In this document: piece by piece, positions 22,001 through 34,000 of the stretch
Layout of the letters: each line of letters opens with the position of its first letter
How positions within the stretch are numbered: the first letter of the stretch is position 1
From: Chaetoderma sp. LZ-2023a
Taxonomy: Eukaryota > Mollusca > Caudofoveata > Chaetodermatida > Chaetodermatidae
Reading direction: 5' to 3'
NCBI GenBank assembly: GCA_034401795.1
Contig: CM067369.1
Location: forward strand, 185,135,047 to 185,199,046
DNA: 64,000 bases
The notes under the pieces: model-generated
Database searches by the model: none
The model's input: the letters and a program-made list of their open reading frames with translations, nothing else
Told to the model about the DNA's origin: nothing
Translations under genes and position numbers: made by a program

Positions 22001-25000
22001 GCTATATTAGATTAAGATAACTCCTATGATCTTTTAATAGTGTGTTTTCTTTCACCAAAATTTCAGATGGAGACTGTAGAAGCGGTGATGACAGGGCTGA
22101 GAAAGGGCATGTGAGCAGTGTCGATAGATCTGGAGGATGCTTATTTTCATATTCCAATGTCAATTCCTTTTCAGAAATACATTTGCTGTCCAAGACAATG
22201 TCTGGGAGTTCAGTGCCTTACCTTTCGGCCTGACTACAGCTCCTTCACCAAAGTGGTTCTCGCCATCTTGCCTTCGCAGGAGAAACATAGCTGTTCATAC
22301 TTATATAGATGACTGGCTGCTGAAGGCGGGGAATCCAGTCATTCTGCGCAACAATCTGAAGGTGGTCCTAGCCTATTAAAGGATCTAGGATGGATTGACT
22401 CCATCCCAGCAGTTTGTATATCTGGGAATTCTTTTCAATCTCAGGGATGGTGTGGCTTTTCCGAAGGAGAGCAGAGTCAAGAGTTTGCAAGCAGTCTTGA
22501 AGTCAATTTCTCTAGGAGCCTATCTGATGGCATGTCAGTTTCTCAGAACACTGAGTTTGCTAGTATCTCTGGAGAAAGTGGTACCTTATGCGGCACTCAG
22601 ACGCAGACCTATTCAGATGTATCTAATGTCATTCTGGTCTCAGGGAACGGATCCCTTAACTTGGAGGATTCCAGTAAAAGATCCATTCATGTTCCACCTT
22701 CAATAGTGGTTATCAAAACAGAATCTCCTGCGAGATGTTCCTCTACAACATCCTCAACCGCAGATGTCCATTTTCAGGTGTCTGCGACAGGTTGGGGATC
22801 AGTATTGGACGATCTGTTAGTGTCAGGGGAATGGGATCGGACCAATACACAGAAATACATAAATGTTCTCGAATTATTAGCGGTGGCTTTAGCACTTCGA
22901 AAATTCAAGAACTTAATCTGAGACAACATTGTCCTGATAAGGACAAACAACTCCACAGTGGTGTCCTATTTAAACCACCAGGGCGGGACATGGTTGCTGG
23001 AGTTATGCATGATGATTTGGAACCTTCTGCTGTGGTCCCAAGAGAGGAATGTTATTCTTCGGGCAGCACATATTTCAGGAAGATTGAACATCCTAGCAGA
23101 TGCTCTCAGTCGATGGACAGTTTGCCATCCGACGGAATGGCAGCTCAACTAATCAGTAGCGGAGGTTATATTCAAGCATTGGGGCAAGCCAAATGTGGAT
23201 CTATTTGCGATGAAAGGAAACACAAAGATGATCACATACGTGTCTCCGATCCCAGACCCGCAAGCCTTAGCAGTAGACGCACTGGCGATAAGTTGGAAAG
23301 CAATGTATGCTTACGTGTATGCTCCAACAATTCTCATCCGAAAAGTTCTGTCAAAGATAGAGAGGGAACATGCCAAGTACTACTGAACGCTCCTCTTGGC
23401 CAGGCCAATCATGGTTTACGGATCTGCTGGACCTTCTGGTCTGCAATCCGATCCCTCTTCCAGACAGAAGGGACCTGATTTTTCAGAACAAGTGTCTGTA
23501 TCACCACGACAGACCGAAAATAATCCACTTGACTGCATGGATGTTATCAAGCAGCAAGCAATTGAGGGTGGCTTTTCTGAGACTGAGCAAGCCATGAAGT
23601 TTAATTGTCACTTCAGCTAGAAGGGGGTCAACCACCTGAACATATAATTATAGAAACAACATTTAGTTCGCAGAGTGGTGTAAGGGAAGAAATATTAATC
23701 CCTTTTCAGCAACTGTTCAACATGTAGCAGATTTTATCTGTCATTTATATGATGTTGACAAACTTGTACCTTTAACCCTAGCAGCATATAAGTCTGCATT
23801 AGCTTCAGTCGTTCCCAGTCTGGCCTTAGTAGGAGTGGAGAACGACACCTTAGATGACAATATTAAAGGAATGAGCAATCTGCGACCTAGACAGCCAATT
23901 CCTATCCCAGCATGGAATCTATCTCTTGTTCTACAGGTTTTAGGCCATGCTTCCTTTGAACCAATTAGATCACTATTAAGTCAGTTTTCTTGGTTGGGTT
24001 GCAGTAGCATCGGTGAGAAGGATAAGTGAAATTCATGCGCTTTCTGTGGAACAAGACCGTTTTGTCATTATGGGTGAAGGTTTAAGACTACTACCACGTC
24101 TTTGTTTCCTGGCAAAGAATCAATCACTTAAATATCTAGGACAGCCGATCAATTTGCCAAGTTTAGTTAGGCATGACCCAAGCTCTTCTCTTCTGCTTGG
24201 TATCCTGTCAGATGTCTGAAAATGTATAAGAAACGTACAGAGGAGTGGAGAGATGAACCGAAATCTCTGTGGCTTTGTCTCAAAGTTCCTCATCTTCGCA
24301 CCTCGAAAGACACTATTTCTCGTTGGATAGTCTATGCTATTGTTACAGGGCTATTTTCCACCTATATGAGAACACGGGGGATTAGCTGGGTAGAAATAGC
24401 TCTGCTACACTTCAGGATGAGACGACAGGTGAAGACACTCTAATAGACAATAAGCAAGATGCTTCTTCAAATATTGCGGATACTGAACTTTTAATGTTTC
24501 CAAACTTTGCTTCAAAAGATATACTGATGATATGAAACTTTACAAACAATAATTATTTATCTTTAATTTTCTCTAACAATCTGTCTTTAAATCTTTATAT
24601 GTATCTCTAAATCTATCTGTCTGTCACTCTAGTCACTCCACTTATATCTCTCTAATTCTATCTGCTGAATATACAAACTCATTTACATTTTATAGCTAGT
24701 TGTATCTATAGTAAACAGATATGCAGTTAAGAAACATGTTACACATAAATTCACAACATGTCTAAAACCATTTCTAATTTGTCAGAAAATATCAAATTGT
24801 TAATAATAATACTTTTATGAATACAGGATTATGCAATTCAATGAAACAAATCGATTTAACCGCTTCCATTGCATATATATGTTAAGAGTTTTTTTATCTA
24901 CTAAGTTAAGTAAATCCTGATGACTGTTTTGAAAACAATCAAAGTGAAAGTTGTTTCTGCCATAGGCAGCAACAACTTTCAGTCAAATTGTTTCTAAAAT

Positions 25001-28000
25001 ACTCAGTAGGTTTCTTATACCAATGCTGAAACCATATTTGTGGAGATTCAGAATGAAAGGGGTTATCAGTTTATAAACACACAACTTAGTAAATACAGAA
25101 TGGAAACTTTATAATTAAATGTTCAGGTATTATCATGGCTGAAATATGTTGTCCTCAAGACCAGTGTGGGAAGCTTAAGCATTGTTAATAGAGCTATTGT
25201 TATCTGGGCTATAGTCTACTAGAATCGTCACGCTTGATTTCACATGGTTCTGGTGCTCACAATTAACAGCATTATATGTAAAATCACTGATATAATATAA
25301 TCCACATAATTTTCTACATCTGGTCTAAAAGCACCATAACACTTCAGATGTCGCACAAAATCGCAACATGAAAGCAGATTGATTGCGCAAAGGGCCATCA
25401 AGTCTGAGCACTAACAGCAGCATCGGCCCTTTATAAGGGTGTCTCTTTAGAGGAGGTGATGTCTGTAGCACAATGGCATGGTGAGTCGTCATTTACTGTT
25501 TTCTACCTTCGCGATATCTCCAGCGCACTAAATCCAGTAGTCGTTGCCAATTTATTGAATCTTAGTTAGGCCACAAACAACCACTCCCAACTCATACATC
25601 ATAGGGCAGGGTTCCCACGCAGGTATGGAAGTCTGGAAAAGTATGGAAATTTAAGAAAACCATTTCCAGGGCTGGAAAAGCTATGGAAAATTTGACATTT
25701 CGTGGTACTGCTATGGAAAATTAAAATATTGGGATTTGTAATTTTTTCCGGCAGCCATTTTGTCAACAAACACTTCCTTGTTCCTAGTTTCACAAGTCTG
25801 GATTGGGTACCGGTAACCGTCAAGCTCCAATGCATTGCGATTACCGGGAACGTTTCGCGCGTGAGCAATACGTGTCTGTTTTTTCCCCAAATCTCCACTA
25901 TTAAAATGTCTTTAAATGGCTATGGAAATTTTTTAATTTGGTCTGGAAAAAGTATGGAAAAGTTATGGAAAAATATTCTCCCCAAGGTGTGGGAACCCTA
26001 ATAGGGGTTCCCACAGGCACTGACACAGGTAATAGATATGACCAGTGAACAACCATGGTTGGACGCGCTCCTGCGACGTATAAGAAAGACCAAGCACTCA
26101 GAATGGTGAGTGTTTCTTAGTTTAAGTAACTAATAATAATAATAATATTATTGTTTCGCTTACAGTCGAATTTCCTGACTGATTAAGTGGAAGGTCTGAT
26201 TCTTGAGTATACTTACTCATTGTAACAAACAGTAGACTCATTTCAATTTGAAAATCTAATCAAATTATTGATAGTTTTTTTCATAAATTAGAAGTTGTAG
26301 TAGCTCTCCTGGACTGCCCTAGCCGATACATGGGGCTGGCACAGGTACTGCCCTAGCCGAGACATTGGGCTGGCACAGGTCTAGTGGATGTTGCCTCCCT
26401 TTTAACAGCCCTCGGAATTTGTGCGGACAAATGAGGGTGGGGGGGGGGGTGGAGCGCAGTCTAGACCATGGAAGGTTAGCACTCTAATGAGTCAGATGGC
26501 AGAACCCAAGCGTATGCTGGGGTTCTCAGTCTCTTCACAACCTTCTCCTTCGGCTGGTAGTTGAGCGGTTTCGTGCCTCACCTCCGCCCACCGGAGTTTC
26601 CTGGCTGTCGAAATCCAGAGTTTATCACAATAGTACATCTGGTAAGTATTATACGAAGTATGTACTATGGCCCATCTCAGCCACCCGCTGAGGTGAGGCT
26701 GAGATGCTTTCGCTGTTTGTCAAAACAAATATAAGATGAATCTGACTGTTCTAGGGAATTGACTCGGTACCTGGAGGCTATGGTAATTCCCCGTCACAGT
26801 ATGGGCAAGACCATGGGGAGTGCAGTCTTAAATGTTTATTTTGAGCTAGACTAGATAATAGACATTATCATAATAGTACATCTGGTAAGTATTATTAATT
26901 CTCATAGAAACAGAAGCGGATGGTTTTTTTATGCGCCTCCATTGGTACCCATAATCTCGGACCCTTGTTCAGGGTCTCTCCCGTAGCTTTCAGGGTATGC
27001 TGGAATGGGCATGTGCGCTGCATTGTGCCGAGCAAAAGGTACCCTGAATCTGGTCCAGGCAGAGGAACAATCGAGGAGCATGCACGTGTGCATGCCAACG
27101 GGGTCCCTTGGCCTATAAATAGCAGGCACAAAATCAGTGTCAAGCATCTGACTTTCGACCTCAATTCGAGGACAAGCGTAAGGTATTAATCAGTGGCTTA
27201 TCACATTTTACTAGTTCAATCTTTGTAATTAAATGGTGTTCTAGCCAACTCGAACAAGTTCTCATTTCCTACCATCGAATGACCTGCTGTTATGAATTGT
27301 CCCCGGCCATGCTGACCCTACTGTCTAGCTCCGTTAAATTTTTGAAAATAACCACCCAGACTTTAGTCTTGTCTATATTATGTATTTGATTGCGACTCAT
27401 GACACTTTCCTGTGATCACAAACACTACAATCGATACAAACATGCGGGAATCAACATGCTTTCTACGGACATCCACCCTTATTGAAGTCAAAGCATGGGA
27501 CACGAGCATGTACACACGCACACATGAGCCCGCCCACACGCAGTCGCACACGCCCACACATACATGCGCGTGGGACAGAATTGTATAATCCCCAGTTTGC
27601 TTCCAAAAATTTTGGGTGAAAATTACGTTTTACATGCAGGGTTTGAGTTTAGTTTGAAACAAACCCTGATTTACGATATGACACAGCTTTACGGCCCAGC
27701 CCTGCTATTACATCTACAACGTAATATTTTCTTTTGCTGTAGTCAAGAAGCCAGTAGTGGTCAACAAAGGCAATGACCATCCAGTTAAGGCACCAAAAGC
27801 TAAAGTCTGGACAAAGGAAGATGAAGCGGCCAGGAAAATTCAGACCAAGATGAGACAATATCTGGCCAAGAAAACGCTTCAAAGACGAAAGAATGAGAAG
27901 GAAAATTATGATGAACTAATGAATAAATTAGAAAAAGAGGTTAGTTTATAGCATTTGGTATACACCAAGAGAAAGGTTATACAGTGCCTAGTGTTGTTCC

Positions 28001-31000
28001 GATTAATCGATTTGATCGATGATTGATTGGTTTGCATGTTCAACCAACCGATCGATCATGATTTCAGAGGTCGATTTTGGTTGTTTATAAATTGACTTTA
28101 TTAATATATTTTAACTGATCACGCTAGAAAACAAATACCTTTCAGAAAAGAATTTAAATTTAATTGTTACAACTATATAGTATTACTCCTTAGTCTAAGA
28201 CATTAATTCTTCCAGCACTGAAATAGTATGTTAATTTCAAAGCAACCATACCAATAACGTGTTGAATATTTTGAAACTTATTTGACTGGAAGCTATTGCT
28301 GCCTAAGGCAGCAACAGCTTCCAGTCAAATTAGTTTCAAAATATTCAACAGATTATTAAAAAAATTATTAAGCGACTTGGTTTGAAAGGGGTAATTATCC
28401 TTGAACTTGCTATAATTACTGCATTCAAAATGGATAAAAAATGAGAACCTGTTATGATCAATCATTAACTGATCATCGGTTAGTATATAAAACCAATCAT
28501 CGATCACAAAAATAGTACCAATTCTCAACACTAACCGTGTCTGAGGCTAAGGCCTGAGTCCGCTTGCACTATGCTAGTAGTAATTTACTAGGATTGCCCA
28601 TTGAAATTATTGTCTGGTGGCTTGCAGCAGTCAGACGTTTAATGGTCAAGATTGGTCAAGAAAATCAAATCTATGCATAGCTAATGTCAATTTGCAGACC
28701 AAGAGAATACAATTTTTGATGATTTATCACTTATGTTTACCACTTGGCTATAGGTTTTAGAGTCATCCCAGTGTTAAATTTTCTCGATTTTCTAAAAGAG
28801 TCTTCTCTTGACATGCAAATGAGTATTTCTGAATGCTGAGCCCAGTTTTGACCGGCTCGACCATTAAACGGTTAGCCATTTCTGCACACCAGAGATGACT
28901 GATTGGTGATTATGGTGAACATATTTTGTTGAATATTTTTTAACAAATATAGCTGGAATCTGTTGTTGTGTGCTGTGATATGAAATATATTGGAATTTCA
29001 GTGGTGATGGGGTTAATTTGCTTTAAGTTGACTTGTTGTATTACAGTGCAGCTAAAAACATACCCTAACATGTTTCCAAATCAAAATAAAACATACGGTT
29101 GAATATTTTTGACATAATTGGATTGGAAGACATTGCTGCCTAAGGCAGCAATGTCTTCCAATCCAATTATGTCCAAAATATTCAACAAGACATTATTTAC
29201 TACATGGAGCTAAAACGTTCTTGTTTTTATTTTGGAAACATGTTAACTTATTTTTTGGCTATAATACTGTATGCACACTAATATTACTTGTGATGCTATT
29301 TATTGTCCTAGGTTCTGGAATGTAGTTGCAACATAATATATATTTATTTTATTTTAGGCATTTGTGAAACTTGTGAAAATGGAGCAGGAACAAGCGGAAA
29401 AAGAGCGTGCGAAAGAGGAAGCAGAAAGGCGACGAAAGCGTGAAGAAGCGCAGAGACGAAAACGAATGCTTGAAGCGTCGTTTGATGGCGATAATGATGC
29501 CATCCTTACTATCTTTAAAGAGGTACTGATATGTTCGGAAATGTCTGTTAATTTTGGGATGCTAATTGCTAATTAATTTTAATCTTTTTCCGCAATGAGT
29601 AGTGACCAGTGATTTGTAGATGATCTGATTTGATTTTCAAAGATATTCAAACTGAGTAGTCAGGAGCACGACAGCGATGTCCAAAAGACTCACCCACAGC
29701 TCAGCACTTTAATTTCCCAAGACTGATGTAGGGGAAACAATAGGACTCTTCAAACTGAGGATTCAAGAGTAATACAGCACTACCTAACCTTAGGACAGAG
29801 CATGCTTCTTACTGCATTACCCAGGTTCTAAGAGGGGACCCATGTGCAAACATAAACACTCCAATCAAGAGATGAAAAAGGAAGCGTACAGGACATATAA
29901 TCTCCACACCATAGAGTCTCTAGGCACCAGCCATATGTATTTCCGAAAAGTTGGTCCCGACCAGCCATATGGTTAAAGACCCCTTAGTCTGTAGGCTGTC
30001 CCCTCTACCCCTCTGACCCCCCTCCCCCCCCCCCCACCCAATCCGACATTATAAACCCCATAAGTTGACTGAAGGTTGTTGGCAAATGGTTATAGCCCAG
30101 TGAAATTATTATCTAGTGGCTTGCAGCAGTGAGACAGTTCGGTATCAAACTGATTTGTCCACAAATTTGTATCGAAGCAATGCATGATAAATCATCTAAT
30201 TTACCAATTTTCATAGGAATAATAATTCAGATGAATAGTGTTATATAAGACAAATTTTCTTGGATATCCATCATCAGGTTTTTTGGAAAGCTAATTGCTT
30301 TCTTGAAACAATTTGAAGCAAATATCTATGTATTTTCTATAATATTCCCGTACATGTACTGTACACACTAAAAATAATATAACATGTTTCCAAAACAAAG
30401 TCATGTGTACTGTTGAATATAGACATTAACTGCCACCGAAGACAGAAATAGCTTCCAATCAAATTAAGTGCAAAATATTCAGTGCAGTAGGTTCAACATC
30501 GTGCTCAAAATTGTTCTAACTAACATGTTTCCATTGTTGTTTTGGGAAAGTGTTAATTTATTTATGAGCTGTACAGTGTATGTGGACTGTTCATATGCTG
30601 CTTAGTTATACACATACATGTATAAACCGAAGCCTAACCCTTTGACATTTAAGCTGACCAAATACAGCTTCTGTAATGGTCATAAGAAATGTCCATTTTC
30701 AGAACAATAGAAAATGATTTTCGAAAATTTACAACAGGAATGACTGGCGCGGTAACAGAGCCAGGTATTCTAGTGATACATTTTCTAAAATAATCTCTTG
30801 AGCTGCAAAGGAACATTTTCTATGAGAAAATGGAAAATCTCTTGACCAAGTTTTTCAGGTAAAAAGTTTAGTTAATTTCTGATACCACGAGACAATCAGA
30901 TGAGGATAATAATGGGTAGGAATGCTTGTTCCCATTGGCAGGTTGAGGAGCAGGACAATAAAGATGGCATTGGTCAGGATGTTATAGGGGGAGCGGTCAG

Positions 31001-34000
31001 ACAGAAACATATGATGAGCATGGTGAACTGCGAAGATGCGAATAACAACACCGCTTTATCTGAGGCAGCCAGTAGGTGAATATAGGAGAGTCATTATCAT
31101 CTTTGATATTATGTTTACTCTTTCCACTCTGGGGTCAAAATTTTAAATCTTCAAGTTAAATTAAAAAATGAACTGGTGTTCATTTTTATTATTTCCCCCC
31201 CCCCCCCCCCCCCCCCCCCCCGGTCTGGAAGACTATTGTTCATTACATAGTTATCCCCCTTTATATATCTTAAAGCCGATACGTAAACTGCATTACCAAT
31301 CATTTCTTGTCAACGCAACTCCTAGAGGTCTCAATGGATTAACGTAGAATTTGTCGACATTATCAGTATCATGTGCATGTGCTTTTTTCGCGTCCGAACT
31401 ATTGTTCATTACAGAGTTATCCCCCTTTATATATCTTAAAGCCGATACATAAACTGCATTGCCAATCATTTCTTGTCAACGCAACTCCTCCTAGAGGTCT
31501 CTATGGATTAACGTAGAATTTTGTCGACATTATCAGTATCATGTGCAGATGTGCATGTGCTTTTTTCGTGACCAAAAAATTCTTCATTGCAGAGTTGTCC
31601 CTCTTTAAATATCTTAAAGCCGATACATAAACTGCATTGCCAATCATTTCTTGTCAGCGCAACTCCTCCTACAGTTTAGCTCCAATTCGTTTGAAAATTG
31701 GTACATGTTATCATTACCACGTGAAGGTGTGCATTTTGCTATCCGTATACCTGTACGTCCATCCATCTGTTCAAAATGTATGTTTGTCTGTCAGTCCATC
31801 CATCTCTGACAATCATTTCTTGTCAACGCAACTCCTCCTAGAGGTCTCTATGGATTAACGTAGAATTTTGTCGACATTATCAGTATCATGTGCAGATGTG
31901 CATGTGCTTTTTTCGTGACCAAAAAATTCTTCATTGCAGAGTTATCCCTCTTTAAATATCTTAAAGCCGATACATAAACTGCATTGCCAATCATTTCTTG
32001 TCAGCGCAACTCCTCCTACAGTTTAGCTCCAATTCGTTTGAAAGTTGGTACATGTTATCATTACCACGTGAAGGTGTGCATTTTGCTATCCGTATACCTG
32101 TACATCCATCCGTCTGTTCAAAATGTATGTTTGTCTGTCAGTCCATCCATCTCTGACAATCATTTCTTGTCAACGCAACTCCTCCTAGAGGTCTCAATGG
32201 ATTAACTTTAAATTGTGTCCACATTATCAGTATCATGTGTTATCCGTATACCTGTACGTCCATCCATCTGTCCAAAATGCATGTATGGCCATCTGTCAGT
32301 CAATCCATCTCTGACAATCAATTCTTGTCAACGCAACTCCTCCTAGAGGTCTCAATGGATTAACTTTAAATTTTGTCCACATTATCAGTATCATGTGCAG
32401 ATATGCATGTGCTTTTTTCGTGGCCAAAAAATATTCATTACAGAGTTATCAACATTTAAATATCTTAAAGCCGATACATAAACTGCATTGCCTATCATTT
32501 GTCAACGCAACTCCTACAGTTTAGCTGCGATTCTTTTTGAAACTTGGTAAGTGTTATCATTACAACATGAAGATGTGCATCTGCTATCCGCATACATGTA
32601 CATCCATCCATCTGTCCAAAATGTATGTTCATCTGTCGGTCCATCCTTGTCAATGCAACTCCTACAATTTAGTTACAATTCTTTTGAAACATGGTAAATC
32701 TAGTCGTTACCATCCGAAGATGTGCATGTGCTTTTTTCGCGGCCAGAAAATTATTCATTACAGCGTTATCTCCATTTAAATACCTTTAAGCCGATACATA
32801 AACTGCAGTATCAATCATTTCTTGTCAACACGACTACTACAATTTAGCTGTGATTCTATTGAAACTTAGTAAAGATTCTCATTACCACTTGAAGATGTGC
32901 ATATGCTATCCGTATGCCTGTACATCCATGCATCTGTATAGAATGTATGTGTGTCAGTCTATCAGCCCGTCCATGGCTGGCAATAATTTCAAGATGTCAA
33001 CACAACTACAGTTTAGCTACGATGTATGTTTATCTGAAATGTTTGGATCCGGGGGAATATGCCGTCTTCTGCTGGCTCTTGTTTAACAAATTTGGTGGGA
33101 GATGGTGCTGTTGTAGACAGCAACATCTTCCACCAAAATTGCTGAAAAATGCACACCAGTTTCTTTGATATTGACACAGTAAAAGATAGAATATTGACAT
33201 CAGAGTGGTAAGGGTTAATATTTTGTGGTAATTCTATTTTTGTCTCGCCTGCGAAGCAAAAGCAAGACATAGGGTATCACTTTTCCGGCGAGGGCGTCAA
33301 CGTTAATTTTTATCGCTTAGAAAATCATCATTGCCTATATTTTAAGATAGCTTAATCCTACTGGAACCAAACTTGGACACATGTCTATACCATAGGGAAG
33401 CTGCTTGTTGATAGCGACATCACTAGGTCAAAGGGCAAGTTTGTTGTTCTCTTGATGTTTGACCTCTGTTATGGCTTTATTTCCAAAGTTAAGGTTTTGC
33501 GTTTAGCAAATGATATTTACATATATTTTAGGATTGCTTAAGCCTACTGGAACCAAACTTGGACACGTGGTTACCTATGCCATAATGAGGTAGAAGGATG
33601 ATATCGAGGTCATTATGTCAATGGTCAAGGTCATCATAGCCTTCATATTTTACCTGTCACGTCTGTATTTCCAATGTTACGTTTTTGCGTTTAGCAAATC
33701 ATATTTGCCTATATTTTAGGATTGCTTTAGTCTACCGGAACCAAACTTGGACACATGGTTGTCTATACTATAAGGAGGTAGCATGTTGATATTGACATCA
33801 CTCTGACCTTGCTATTTGATCTGCTATTTCAATGTAGATTTTTTCTGTTTAGCAAATCATTTACATTTATATTTTAGACTTGGCTTAATACTACTAGAAC
33901 TAAACTTGGACATATGGTTCCCTTTACTATAAGGAAGTTGCCTGCTGATAGTGGTATCTTAAAGGTCAAGGTCATTGTAGCCTTCATATTTGACCTCTGT

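Larger units (their letters stand above)
22044..26900 (+). mobile_element. DIRS-like element, copy 3: old and heavily broken
   Basis: Recognisable parts, in order, are the reverse transcriptase, RNase H and tyrosine recombinase regions (22,044-24,440 and 25,430-25,567), and probably the element's 3' terminal region near 26,400-26,900. That last region shows a G run followed by GCGC and two 'agtacatctggtaagtatta' blocks, in the same relative order as in the copy at 36.6-43.6 kb. The gag-like part and left terminus were not seen. It has many breaks and is clearly the oldest of the three DIRS copies. A hAT-related MITE lies within the span. Confidence 0.6.
16094..27742 (+). other. IQANK1 intron 1, with transposon remains
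   Basis: This 11.6-kb intron (GT...AG) contains four partial copies of a ~0.9-kb repeat, a hAT-type first exon, a decayed DIRS copy, a hAT-related MITE and a TATA-bearing segment near 27.1 kb. Parts not listed separately (about 18.3-20.1, 24.5-25.4 and 27.2-27.7 kb) show no supported gene; 27.43-27.57 kb is CA-rich. Confidence 0.7.
27940..29357 (+). other. IQANK1 intron 2, hairpin repeats
   Basis: Holds two near-perfect H1 hairpins and one H2 copy. An AT-rich 'gatcgatgattgattgg' stretch (about 27,995-28,080) echoes 'gatcaatcattaactgatcatcg' at 28,458-28,510. No gene. Confidence 0.7.

Noticed and set aside
26895-27189. Overlapping frames on both strands around a TATA-like box
   Set aside because: No recognised domain on either strand. 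The segment looks like non-coding repeat or promoter sequence instead.
31194-31220. Poly-C tract as a functional signal
   Set aside because: A homopolymer next to a tandem field with no second copy in a comparable position; slippage is enough to explain it.
31637-32205. Two almost identical 73-codon frames
   Set aside because: Their identity comes from a recent 347-bp tandem duplication, not from coding constraint. Other units of the array are not open.
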